NCBI GenBank assembly: GCA_903813345.2
Contig: CAIIXF020000008.1
Location: 32,204,867 to 32,268,866, forward strand
DNA: 64,000 nucleotides
Source: Owenia fusiformis
Lineage: Eukaryota > Annelida > Polychaeta > Sabellida > Oweniidae
Direction: 5' to 3'
Shown: positions 19,074-30,756 of the stretch, one piece after another
Numbering within the stretch: the stretch's first letter is position 1
Layout: every line of letters starts with the position of its first letter
Notes under the pieces: model-generated
What the model was told of the DNA's origin: nothing
Databases searched by the model: none
Seen by the model: the letters and a program-made list of their open reading frames with translations, nothing else
Program-made: the position numbers and the translations under genes

Positions 19074-19969
19074 TTGCAGATTTCTTCATTTATCTCAGAA
19101 ACACTAAAAAGAGGTCTTTTTCTACTATCGAGGGCTACAGAACAGCTATAAACAATGTCAGGAAATCTACACAATCTAAAGATCTCTCAGAATCACAAGT
19201 GATACATGATATGTTGAGATCCTTTAAATTAGAAGATGCAATTCCAAAGTCTACCTTACCCAAATGGGACTTGGTTTTTGTACTTCATGAACTATTAAAG
19301 CCTCCATTTGAACCTATGAATTCGGCAGATATCAAATGGGTGACTTTAAAGACTGTATTTCTTCTACTGTTAGCCTCGGGCAAGAGACGTAGTGAGATAC
19401 ATGCCTTAGATGTTACAAGGATACAATGGAAAAATAACAATACAGAAGTTTTCCTCTATCCATTCATTGGTTTTCTGCCAAAGAGCTTGGAAGCAGCAGA
19501 GGGACAAGCCAGATTTCAACCTATACATCTGAAATCATTGGCAAGCCATGTGGGAAATGATCCAGATCGATGCTTATGCCCACTTAGAGCACTCAGATTT
19601 TATCTTGCTGCTACCAGAGTCTTCAGAGGTACCAGGAATAGGATCTTCATACCTTGGAAGAAAGGGTGTAATAGCAATTTACACTTAAATACTTTATCCA
19701 GCTGGATGAAACATCTGATTCTTCTAACCTACAATAATTCCACAGCTGAGAGTAGAAGAATTGGGAAAGTTAACGCACATGAAATAAGAGCGTTATCAGC
19801 CTCATATGCAGTACAGTCGAATGTTAGCCTAACAGAAATATTGAAAAGTTGCTCTTGGGCTCACAACAACACTTTTATCGACTTTTATCTGCGTGATGTC
19901 ACATTCCTACAAGATGAAGCTAGAAAGCTAGGACCTGTGATGCTGGCTGGAACTGTGTGCGACCTGTAG
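18880..19969 (+). CDS. DIRS tyrosine recombinase (YR)
   Basis: Site-specific recombinase that inserts the circular DNA copy. The domain occupies the last ~360 codons of a frame open from 16964 to 19969, the upstream ~1.9 kb of which overlaps the RT frame. N-terminal core-binding part with TNAIYDSKWKLFSVWC and MIADFFIYLR. Catalytic residues: Arg in SGKRRSEIHAL, the second box His/Arg in NAHEIRALSASYA and the nucleophile Tyr in FIDFYLRDV, all present. The upstream part of the open frame is Ser-rich and has no recognised fold, so the true N-terminus is uncertain and may be made by splicing. Activity is plausible but unproven. Confidence 0.88.
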
Positions 19970-20030
19970 CAGGTGCAGTAAGTACACAACAACTTTTTTC
20001 ACCCCACCTATCCAATATGTTACATGCTAT

Positions 20031-20120
20031 GACATATAATTAAGAGGGAAGTAAGTGATATAAACTGAAGATTTTTTTTATTAAATCAACCGTTTATGGA
20101 ACTTACTTACCTCTTAATTA
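20031..20120. repeat. DIRS internal complementary region
   Basis: 20031-20065 is the reverse complement of the element's left tip (14955-14989) and 20066-20120 that of the right tip (20321-20375). In DIRS-1 such a region templates joining of the two ends into a circle (established model). The joint in the region reads ATAAAC then TGAAGA. Confidence 0.85.
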
Positions 20121-20191
20121 CCAGAGACCCACCCACCTTCCCCGCTTGAGGGAAATTTTTTATTTATTTTTTTGTATCTTCGAGGTCTCTC

Positions 20192-20375
20192 GGTAATATG
20201 AAGTAGGTCGTAGCATGAAGCATGGATAGGCAGTGTATTGGACGAGTTCATTCACTAATCCGTTCATTCAATAGGGGTGTTAGACCTTTCGACTAGTCAA
20301 TTTATTAAGGTAATGGCATATAATTAAGAGGTAAGTAAGTTCCATAAACGGTTGATTTAATAAAAAAAATCTTCA
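20192..20375 (-). repeat. DIRS right inverted terminal repeat with 3' extension
   Basis: Inverse of 14955-15112 over its first ~145 bp, then an extension GTTGATTTAATAAAAAAAAT ending CTTCA at 20375. The extension is matched only by the internal complementary region. Confidence 0.85.
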
Positions 20376-20893
20376 ATTTTCAATATTTTCATTTGAAACT
20401 CGCAAGAACGGTGCTTTGAATCTAGCTCAAAACGTCATGTAGACACATGATTATGTACATGTATGACAGTGCACAGTAACATTATATAGGCATAGAATAA
20501 TAAAAGTGGAGCCTGAAAAGTAAAATATGGTGGTATGTTGAAAAGCAAAGAGAAATTCTACTGTACCAGCATATAAAATAGATAGTTTATATATTACTTT
20601 ATCATACACCTTGGTTCAAATTATACATGATTTTTTCAGTTTTGAAAATTAAAAATTCATTTTTATTTACTTCCGAAATATTTTAACTTTAAACTTTTTA
20701 ATATGAAACTGGATGTCAATCTGTTGTTTATATATTCATATTCAATTAAAAGTTTATCGCGCAAAAACATATTTTCAGATAAAGCTTAATTTAAAATCGT
20801 TGAACATCTTTACATCTCAGTTGCGGCCAGAAATTTTTTAACTGATGCTAGGCGTTTTGGATTGAGGGGTCGTCTCAACAAACTGAATTCCAG

Positions 20894-22092
20894 TTAAAGC
20901 TACGTTCACACCAACGGCGCTTTGATGGCGCTTTAAAGCGGCTTGCAAAGCGTAACAAAGCTTGATTAATGCGTTGGGGTCATAATAGGTCGTAGAAAAG
21001 CTCGGAGTAAAGCGGGATATTCGGCAAGAGCGCCAAACATTTTTAAAGCTACGTTCACACCAACGGCGAATGCAACGCTTTAAATCGGCGAGCAAAGCGC
21101 CGTCATTTTTGTTTACTTTTCCAAAAATATCACGATCTCCTAAGTAATGTTACGCTCTGATACGCTCTGATTTCCCGAATTGTTACGGTTCCTCACGCTA
21201 TGATCCCGCTTCAACCAGGCTTTGTTACGCTTAAAATCACGTTTTGATAAGCGTTGGTAACCATTATTACGCTTTGATGCGATTATGACGCTTTAATCAG
21301 GCTCTGATACGATTGCCAAGCTCTCTTGTGCATTTTCGAGATCGCCTTCATCATGACGCTTTTGATCAAATGGCTGTATAAAGATGCAGTAGATCCATAA
21401 AACCATTGCATCTTTGACTCAAGAAGACGATGGCAGAACAACAAGATCCAGAAATTCCAGATGGACCAGATCATGACCTATCTGAAGAAGACATGATGTT
21501 TGTCGCACGGCGTGAAAGAGCGTGAGAGAGCGTGAGGAAGTTTGTCAAGCGTTACAAAGCTTAACAAAGCGTTTCAATCCTTGATTAAAGCGTCTCAATT
21601 CGTTAAAAAAGCTTGAGAGTCCTTCATGAAAGCGTAACAAAGAGTGTCAGATATTGATGAAAGCGTATGACCTCGTGTCAGATCTTCATGCAAGATCGTA
21701 GCAAAGCTTGAGACATCTAAACGAAGCGTGTCAAGTGGTAACAGACCGTGAAAAAACTGGGGTCCCCGCTTTGAACCAAGCTCTGTTAAGCTTTCCAACG
21801 CTTTGGGTCAAGCTTTGCTGAGCTTTGTTACGGTTTCTTAAGCTTTGACACGCTCTCGGCGCTTTAATCAATTCGTAACGGAGCGCCCAAAATTTTTAAA
21901 CAGTTTAAATTTTTTGGCGCTCTTGCCGAACATCCCGCTTTACTCCGAGCTTTTCTACGACCTATTACGATCCCGACGCTTAATCAAGCTTTGTTACGCT
22001 TTGGTGCCGCTTTTTTAAAGCACCATACTTTGGTGCCGCTTTGCTCGCCGATTTAAAGCGTGGCATTCGCCGTTGGTGTGAACGTAGCTTAA
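20894..22092. mobile_element. TTAA-flanked long inverted-repeat DNA element (~1.2 kb)
   Basis: Left end TTAA(A)GCTACGTTCACACC at 20894; right end GGTGTGAACGTAGCTTAA ending at 22092. The inverted repeat extends ~190 bp, including GGTCGTAGAAAAGCTCGG and its complement. A second internal copy of the left tip with its own TTAA is at 21044. No transposase frame. TTAA targets fit a piggyBac-type non-autonomous element. The interior is made of short motifs such as TTACGCTTTGA spaced roughly 10-12 bp. Confidence 0.78.
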
Positions 22093-22859
22093 CCATCATT
22101 TTCTGTATTTCATAGAGGATAAGGTCATAATTCTGTTATTTATGTTTGATTATGGTAAACCCTGTACTTCATAAAATATATTTAACCGTGGTAAATTCTG
22201 TATTCAATAAACACTTATTTATACTGTATTGTTTCATTGGTAGAAATAAATAATTGTGCTATTAAATATAAAGTTTCACATCTCTTATTGAACTTGATAA
22301 TTACTGTATTTTCGATCTTGTGCTGATGGGGCCAAAAATTGTTGTCATGGAGAGAGAGCAAGATATGTTGTCATGGAGATAGTAAGAAACGCATTCATTC
22401 ATTCCACAAACGAAATATCAATTATTTTCCCCAATATTCATTTAATTAGACATTTCTGTTTTATTTCCGGTGTTTTTGTTGCTACCTCATTTATCGAAGT
22501 ATCCATGCCAATTTCTTGACTCTGTTGAAAGCCCATGGTCCAATCAACCGTACCTCCTTATCTTATGATGACCACACAAAATGATAGGGCTTGGGAACCG
22601 ACTGAGCCAAATGCTACGGATATTGCAGCTATGTGTGTTGTGTTTTCAAGTGTTATTTTTATATATATCCGACAAATCGAATTATGGTTTTGATACTATC
22701 TAGATGTATTTAATAGTATCTATGTCTCGTTCATTCATTTGACCAATAAAAATCATAACTGCCTCGAAAGTAATATGAATAAAGTATGTAAATAAATGAA
22801 TTAAAACATCAAATTAAGAAGTAAAAGTCTTTTCTGGGTCACTGCGAATGGCATGATTT

Positions 22860-23206
22860 CCTCGAGTCGCTTCAGTTGCAAGGCAACCATACTGGGACCG
22901 ATTCGCGTCGTTCCACTACTGCCCTTGGTGGGGGCCCGCTACCATACTATATGACTCCCGGAGTTTACTAAAGCACGTTAGTGGAGGAACCAACCACAGT
23001 CTCACAATCTGTCTCCGGCAAGAGCGGCCAGAGAACCAACCCATGCCAAGGGCCGGTAAACGGTTGGACCTTCGGACCGGGTGTCCGTAGTGACAATGAT
23101 CAACAACTCCGTACCTGGGGCTCGAACGCGGGACCTCCGTATCCCACGACGTTCAACCGCAAAGTAGCCTCAGTCTACGCCACTAGGCTACCCTGCTTAG
23201 GTGTCA
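22860..23206 (-). mobile_element. tRNA-derived SINE candidate
   Basis: On the minus strand GTAGCCTAGTGGCGTAG (23175-23191) resembles a pol III A box and GCGTTCGAGCC (around 23120-23130) a B box, spaced as in a tRNA, followed by ~250 bp of GC-richer non-coding body. The 80-codon ORF on the plus strand is a by-product. No TSD was recognised. Confidence 0.6.
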
Positions 23207-23959
23207 AAACTGCTAAAAAATAATGTAGTTGTTACAATTATTTGCTTGGATAAACATGATATTACATTTCTTAATTGATTAATCTGATTTAGTTGGAATC
23301 GAAGTTCGACCAACGGTCAAGGCAATGCAATCAACAACTCTTGCAAATGTGAACGGGCGTCGTAAAGACATAAAGTACAAGAATCGTGATCCATGTAAAG
23401 TAAAACATTTAAGACACGCACATCTTTGAATATCGGGTAGGAGAAACATTCCAAAATGAAGAAGATTCATTTAGACCATTTGATTTGTTGCCAATATATC
23501 AATTGCGTCTCAAATGAATGAAATAAAAGGTATCGCGGGCCACTAAAGCCGATGAGTGAAAACAATTATAATTGACGCATCTAGATCCTTCACTATAACG
23601 GTAAGTGAATAGGTTTGTGTAGATACGTCGAGGAAAATAAGCTATTTCGACGCTTGAAATAATCTGATTACGCTTATTAATAATTATGCGTGGCTATTAA
23701 ACACAAGTGTTGTGTAGAACAAAAACAAGAAAACCGAACGACCTATTAAGGAACTGTAATTCAGTTTCAAAGTGTTCAAGATATTTCCGCATGTTCAAAA
23801 ACACAAAATTTATATTTTAGGCTATCCATATTTCGTCAGATATCTCCAATTTATATTACAGGGAAAACATAATCAAGTTTCCGAAAAGAATTTACACTCG
23901 CTACTCAAAATGAGGCTCGGACACAAGTACAGAGAATAGCCTAGTGAAGGAATCTATCT

Positions 23960-24190
23960 AATAGTGGCTTTTCCATATAGCTTTGAAATCTCGTTAAGGT
24001 CTCGTTTTAATGAGATTTTAAGAGATCTGCATTTTTAACCACTAAAGACTAACATTTTCTTCTATTTGAATTCTGTGTGTAATTTTCTACCAAAACAACT
24101 TAGTTTTTGCACTGTTATTTACCTTTATTCAAATTCTAGAGATTTTCAAGTTTTCTAAAAATGGTCGGGCTAAATCCCCATTGACAATGT
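23960..24190. repeat. Dispersed repeat, copy 1
   Basis: Shares TTCCATATAGCTTT, GAAATCTCG and GAGATTTTAAGAGA in the same order with 55490-55715, including the later TTTCTAT and GGGCCAAAT/GGGCTAAAT blocks. Non-coding, about 230 bp, diverged. Confidence 0.65.
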
Positions 24191-24477
24191 AACATACATT
24201 GGTAGTATATCAAGCTTTCATCTACATCTACATCAATAATCCGCAAAAGGCTAATAAGCCGATTTAAAGCAGATATATAGTTTAACAGTGATATAATTTG
24301 AATAGAATACAATTTTAACCTTAACATTTAAAAAATAGATCTATGGTTTACAACTCATTTCAAGATGTACACTGAAATCATGAAACACTTCTCCACTTAA
24401 GGAGGCATCTTCCCCAAGGTCGATGCTCCCGTTTGTAGAAAAGTAGGCCATATTCAATAATCGTCAATGTAACCCTA

Positions 24478-25277
24478 CTATCACACCAAACTAGTTTTCA
24501 CTACGTTCTCGAAAACGGGCTTCAACTGTGTACGAACGGACTGGACGTACTTAGAACGGTTTGGGGTCTATTTACAAACGTCATCGAACGTACTCGAACG
24601 GGTAGGTCCTCTAGAACTTAGAACATGTTCAAAATGTTCTCGTGGTCGATACGTTGTACAATTAGAACGAGTGACAACGTACTAACGACGAGCTGGACTT
24701 ACTACGAACGGAACCGTCGTACTACTTTAATCCTACTAAGGACGTTTTAACAACGAGTTGAACTGTCTTAGGACGAATTGAGAACGAGGATGAACTAATT
24801 GCAAACGGGTTTAAACTGATTAAGAACGTATTTAAGACTCATGAACGAGTTAGCAAAGATATAGCTATCACACCAAACAAGTTGCCACTGCGTTCTTCAA
24901 AACTGGTGGTTTTAAACTGTGTGCGAACGGAATGAACGTAACTGCAACTTTCTAAGGTCTATTTACGAACTTCATGAACGTTCTCAGACGGGAAGGTGAT
25001 TTTAGAATTTTGAATCGATTCAAAATTCGATGGCGACCATACCGTTCTGTAATCAGGTCATGATGACCTTCTAGACTAAGGGACGCGTTATACGACGTTG
25101 CACACCGATGTGCTGCGACCTGAACGAACTGCGAATGAGATGGACGTTTTGAAGACTGTTTATGAACGAAGTAGCTAATTATTTTAGACATGTTTCCCGA
25201 CCACAGCCAGATTGAGCCCGTTTTACGACGTTTCGTAGGACTGGCAAGAACGGGTAAGAACTAGTTTGGTGTGATAG
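24478..25277. mobile_element. 800-bp inverted-repeat element, AACG-rich interior
   Basis: CTATCACACCAAACTAGTT at 24478 is inverted at 25259-25277. A partial internal copy of the tip occurs near 24864 (CTATCACACCAAACAAGTT). The interior has GAACG/AACG motifs recurring every ~10-12 bp and no credible gene. Non-autonomous DNA transposon or foldback element. Confidence 0.75.
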
Positions 25278-25514
25278 GGGGGTAACAAAAGCGAGGGGCT
25301 TAGTATATGAATAACAGCTTCATTTACAAAACAAATTCCAAATCGAAGAAACTTATTAAAACTAGGCTATATTTTCTAGCTTTGGGCCAAATTATAATCT
25401 GAAACTTGACTTATTAATAGGTTTAAATCGAGAAAGTCAAAAATTCGTAACCAGGAAGTTTATCCATATTGTTACATTGACGTTCCGTCAAAGTAACTAG
25501 TTGTGGAACAGTGA

Positions 25515-25640
25515 TTATGGCATTCGGTATAACGCCTTTCGGTACAATGCGTGTCGGTTCAATGCGCGTCGGTATAATGGGTTTCGGTATAATGTGCGTC
25601 GGAATAATGGGTTTCGGTATAATGCGCGGACCCCGTATTT
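25515..25640. repeat. 18-bp repeat array, inverted relative to the 14.7-kb array
   Basis: Six to seven units of CGGTATAATGGGTTTCGG / CGGTATAATGCGCGTCGG, the reverse complement of the motif at 14686-14820. Confidence 0.72.
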
Positions 25641-25774
25641 TCGTATCGTGGGGTAGTAATGCTCAAAAACAAGATTTTGCTATAAGTTTTCAGCTTTTTG
25701 CATCATATCGCATTGTTTAATCAACACTTTCAGGCTTTTACATGAATGAAAAAGTATTGGAGTTGAGTTTTATT

Positions 25775-25960
25775 GCATGTAGTGAGGAGTCTTATACATG
25801 TAGGTCACATAAGCAATTGAATTCTGCACTTCCGGTAAAAAGCAAAATTATAATTGATTTTACATCATTCAGGACAACCCCGAAACTGACCTGATATATC
25901 TCCAAGCGATCATTCCGTGTTTTCATCAAAATTCAAGATGGCTGCCACAAGCACCTCAAT
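25775..25960. repeat. Inverted repeat, left copy (uninterrupted)
   Basis: Contains TTCTGCACTTCCGGTAAAAA, CTGATATATCTCCAAGCGAT and AAAATTCAAGATGGCTGCC, all found in reverse complement between 29221 and 29625. Serves as the empty-site reference for the insertion at 29254-29506. Confidence 0.75.
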
Positions 25961-28900
25961 ATTATAGCGATAAAAACATAGTCTTAACAATGCCATGCAG
26001 TAACTCCTGAGATAATTGCGTTTGATATTTTAGCACGTATTTCGATAAAACGGTAGTGATTTACCAATGTATAGGCTTACATAATTAAAGACGGAATCTC
26101 TCTTTGCAGGTCTCTTAATGAACCAAAACAATTACTACTTTAAATGTATTGTTTTTGGATTGTGGTGACACAATGACTGGATTGTGCAGGAACAACCACT
26201 GGATTGTGCTGACACAAGCACTTCATCACAACCAGGAGTCTTACTAAATTTATGCTGCACCAGTTAGATAGTTACTAGATAGTTACATCATCTTTCATTA
26301 CGTTGTCTAGATTCGCTTATTGAAGTTCACAACGCAGGTCAGGTACTACTTGATTGGGACTAACTTTCCGATGACTAGTTTTGATAAAATCGTAATACGT
26401 TTGACCAAATAAAGACATTGCCATTTGTACCTTTTTTTATTTAAGAGCATTTATTGTAGCAATCTACGCTTGCAGCATAAGATTTAGACAAGATCCGTGC
26501 AATTCTCGTTAAAACAGACAATTAAGTGATATAGAACATCAGATAGAGAAACATATGAGCGGTATCCAACAAGCAAATTCAAAAACTGAATACACTAAAC
26601 TCAACAAAACACATTAACAACACATTAGTTTCAACATTTCAATATTATAATACCATGTGATCATTGGATGCTCATTCATTGTTATGACGTGCAAGGACCT
26701 GGGGACAATTCGGGAAATGCGGGCTGATCTCAGCTTTGAGCGTTAATCTCTGCCTCATTTAAAAAGCTAACTATGTGTTTTATATACCTTTTTGAAGTAT
26801 TTTTTATTTGCATTTCAGTGAAATTATTTTTCCTTCAAAATTTTGATGGGATCCTACATATTTTTAAAGTTAAATATACCCCGACATCGTCAAATACGCT
26901 GTAAGACGTAACACTTTGCGCTTACGGGGGTCGTTGAAATTGGGATAACTTTTGAAATAATGATCAAAATCGGACTAAAATTTCACATTTTATTCAATCG
27001 AACATGTGCATTTATGACGTCACAATTGCTTGACGGCTACAGTTCAAATTATCTTAAAACGAACGCTTTTAAAAATTTAAAAATTGTGTAAGGTTTTGAA
27101 GGCGAATGGGACGACCAATAAGTTTACCTTCATTTAACCTTCTAATTTAGGTCTGATTTGAAAGAAAAATTAACTGCATAATATTGTCATGGCGAAATTT
27201 ACAAAACAATAACCAGTTTGTTTATTTGCAAATAATATTAAAATAAGAGCTGGTTTTCGAGACTTCAAAAAAATGTGACGCATCGATTTTGTACCACAAA
27301 TTCCATACATATCAATTTTTACTAACGCCCCAAATGGATTTCTTGACCGTTTTTCAAAATTCAAAAACATTTTAGAAATATTGTCCTCGAGATCTTGTGA
27401 ATTTTGTTATGATTAGATAAGGATAAAATATTTTATTTTTAGGTTGAGTAAACTTGAAAAAAATGTGACGCTTGTCGTTTTTGACGTTGTAAGGCTGTTT
27501 GCGCCCTATACTGCTCATTGTTTTGTTTTGGTTTTTTGACGCCATAATGTTACGCTAATTGTCCCCAGGTTTCGTGCGACGTGTATGTGCAACAACCATA
27601 TTCAGAAAAATCAGTTAGCTCATCTGTATCAATTTGTCAAATGTATGAATAGGTATAATAGATAAAAGAAATGGTCAAATGCTGCATTTATCAAAATGAT
27701 AAGGTTTTAAAGTGATATGGACGAGACTGTACAGATACCAATTTCATTAATGGTTTACATCTGAATCATCTCATTGTGAATATGGTGTAATCAAGTTCAT
27801 GTATATATGGTTGACAGATGAAATACAGGCTATAAAAGGCTGTAATATAATCCATTGAATTAATCCCTGTGGTTGAGGGTCGTTACGTTAACACAACTTA
27901 AGTGACGACTTTTTAAACTTTTAAGTTGGTTACCGAATAAAAAAAGCTTTTCAAACTGTTATTCAATTAAGGAACCAATTTGGGTTATCAAAGCACAACC
28001 AGGACATACTAGGTTATCACCATTTGGGGTATTTAAGCACAACTAATGTAAACTTGGTTATCCATAAGCTATAAAGGAGAGAGGCTATCAAAGCACCTCC
28101 ATGGCATACAAGGGAATCACCAAAGACAATTGAAGAACCTTTGGGCTATTGCATGTGACATTTTTGTGTTGTGCTGACACAATAGACTGTGCTGGCACAA
28201 TCGCTGCAATAAAACCATCTTTATTTGTATTCGGAAATATTAATGCCTGTAGTACACTTCAACTAATAATAATACATTTTATAATACTTCCTTGTTTTGA
28301 TTAGTTTAGTTTATACACTTATTTTGTTTTATAGAATTTCCTTTGGATGTTTCTTTTATTTAGCGATGACCATGACAAAAGGAGCACGTAAGTTATCGCA
28401 AACAATTTCAAAAGATTCTAACTTGAATTATGAATATTTTCTGATCATGAACATGGGTGTATCTTTTAGATCCATTCATTATCTTCAAGAAAAGTATATA
28501 TATTGATAATTTAGTTAATCAGACCTAAGTGATATCATGGGCTCTACCACCTGATAAAGCCCATGGTGATATTGAAGGGGCAATGGACCAATCAACATAC
28601 TTTTTCAAAAATGTTAACCTAATATTCACCAAAAATGCAACCTTTTATTACATTGTTGAATGCATAATTAGAATGTGCTTTGAGACATGTTCGATTTCCT
28701 AAAAAGAAAAGTTGATTGCTTCAAGGACTTTAAAGATACAGAATTTGGATGACCAAAATGAACTGAAACCAATGGATAGCATGAGATTTTTCAATGAAGA
28801 AATAACACGGGGAACACTTATCTTAAAGCAATTAAGGTTTTCTTTCAAGAACTATTTGATACATCAAAATAGAGAATAGTAATGCATTAAACATTGTAAA

Positions 28901-29220
28901 AAATGATTGTATTTTTCGTGATAATGGGGTCAACATCTTTGAAAAAATGTGTTGATGGTTTGATTGCTAGTTAAATATCTCCGAGTTTGTTTGACTTTAT
29001 TATTACTGTTTATAATTTTCTTTGAGATAATGAATTGATCTAAAAGATAAACCTGTCTTCATTGTCAGAAAATAGTCATAATCCAAGATATAACCTTCTG
29101 AAATTGTTCCTTTACACAAATAACTATAAATGATCTTTGTGTGCAAAATATTTAAGTTATAGCTGAGCTAGTTACAAAGAAAAAGTTAAGGCTATGTATT
29201 TATCGATGTAATATTGACAT
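25961..29220. other. Intergenic, no gene recognised
   Basis: AT-rich sequence bounded by a pair of inverted repeats. It contains scattered phrases such as GTGCTGACACAA (26180-26220, 28170-28200) but no frame with recognisable protein similarity. It may be the interior of a large decayed element, given the flanking inverted repeats. Confidence 0.4.
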
Positions 29221-29625
29221 GCTTGCGGCGGCCATCTTGAATTTTGGTGAAAACATATGACCCAGGCCACAGGAAAAGGGGTCTTATCACAGATGTTTTC
29301 AATGTTTTGTTTTTTGTTTATCTTAAAAGCACAAAGGGACCTTTAAAATGAGCCATGGCTTGTGTCTTAACGATTTTTTCTTGCAGATGTAGACCAAAAG
29401 ACGGATTTGAATTTAGCACATTTTCCTCTTAATCTTGAGCACATTTTTGGCTCTGTAGCACAATTTTTTGTGATAAGACTGGTTTTCCTATGGCCAGGCT
29501 CATATAATGATCGCTTGGAGATATATCAGGTGAGTTTTGGGGTTGTTTAATTTTGTAAAATCAATTATCATTTTGCTTTTTACCGGAAGTGCAGAATGGT
29601 TGACACTAGCCTCCTCACTATTGTA
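29221..29625. repeat. Inverted repeat, right copy, split by a small insertion
   Basis: Reverse complement of 25775-25960, but interrupted between GGTGAAAAC (29253) and ATGATCGCTTGG (29507) by ~253 bp. Confidence 0.72.
29254..29506. mobile_element. ~253-bp TIR element inserted in the repeat (family A)
   Basis: Ends ATATGACCCAGGCCACAGG and CCTATGGCCAGGCTCATATA are imperfect inverted repeats. The same body (GGAAAAGGGGTCTTATCA, GAGCCATGGCTTRTGT, TTCCTCTTAATCTTG) recurs at 63618-63815. Confidence 0.72.
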
Positions 29626-30756
29626 CAAAACAATCATGGAGCCTATTTTTATGCATTGGATTTGTTATATACCCGGTATTTGCTTCAAACACTTTGTGCA
29701 AAGAAACTCGGTTGAAATTTTACCATAACCCACGACATGGAATAAATTTCCTATTCACGATTTATTAGGTTGTGATATAAACCAAAACAACCCAATAAGG
29801 TGTGTATTAAAAATTTACTTTCCTGTTATCTCAAAATCTGCTTGGAACTGTACCATTGGATTTCTATGGGAAATTCCTCAAAGAGAAAATTCTAGGGATT
29901 AAGGAATGTGTACAGTTTACACAATTTGAGAAATTATTGGCACACATGAAACGTATTTAAAACAGCATTTGTATTATAATTCAAAAGCGTTGATTATCAA
30001 TGATTTCCAGCCCTCTGAAGTTTCATGAATCAAAATACCCGAGTGTTAATCCATAGATAATCCTTAAAAATGTGAAAAATTGGGATTATATGGTGTAACC
30101 GTGTAGTCAATAAAATGTTTTAAAGTGTATTGATGTTTTTGGATGAAAAACAAGCGAAATGCATGAAGAAACTCCCCTAATTCATTCAACAAACAACTCC
30201 CCCTCCTTTGTCTAGTTTTGAATTTCACACTCAACAATTTTTCGCTTATTTCATTTAATCCATCCTTTCATTGATACACAGTAGTAGAAAATAATGCACC
30301 AATCTTAGATTTATGTTCCATCGTGGCCATTTAAATCAGTGAACGTAGCAGTCCAACCACGTTTTCAGAGATGGCGTAACCGTCATGCTAATAACAGCGT
30401 GATCCTTTCAGAAGTATTCGATATCAATATGATGAGTTGTAAATCAATTGTATAACTTTTATCGATTTTTAATCTTAAATCATCAATTTTTGATTCAATT
30501 GCGCACAATCTCATCATGTAAGAGTTCCATCGTGTTCTTCTATTGACACCATCGAACTAGGCCTATATGTAAGATCATATTTTAATTGTGTTTTATAAGT
30601 ATAACTGCACTCTGCTATACCTAACCCCAAAAATGCATAAGATACTCTATTTGTCTATTGTATAGTATATTTTTGAAAGTACCTTATTAACAGTCAAAAC
30701 ATTTTCGTTCGTATTTTACAAAGCCGTTAGTTTACGATATCATGTATCTAGGCGTC

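Larger units (their letters stand above)
14955..20375 (+). mobile_element. DIRS-type tyrosine-recombinase retrotransposon, apparently complete (5.4 kb)
   Basis: DIRS elements replicate through reverse transcription and integrate as circles using a tyrosine recombinase. The ends are inverted: 14955-15112 matches the reverse complement of 20192-20335, with extra terminal sequence on the right to 20375. An internal complementary region at 20031-20120 is the reverse complement of the left end joined to that of the right end, which defines both ends to within a base or two. Three long overlapping frames encode a basic Gag-like protein, RT/RNase H/methyltransferase, and the recombinase. No target duplication is seen, as expected for this class. 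It sits between the RyR 3' end and the transporter gene. Confidence 0.93.

Noticed and set aside
22981-23223. 80-codon ORF around 23.1 kb
   Set aside because: Lies in the SINE body; pol III boxes on the opposite strand explain the sequence better.
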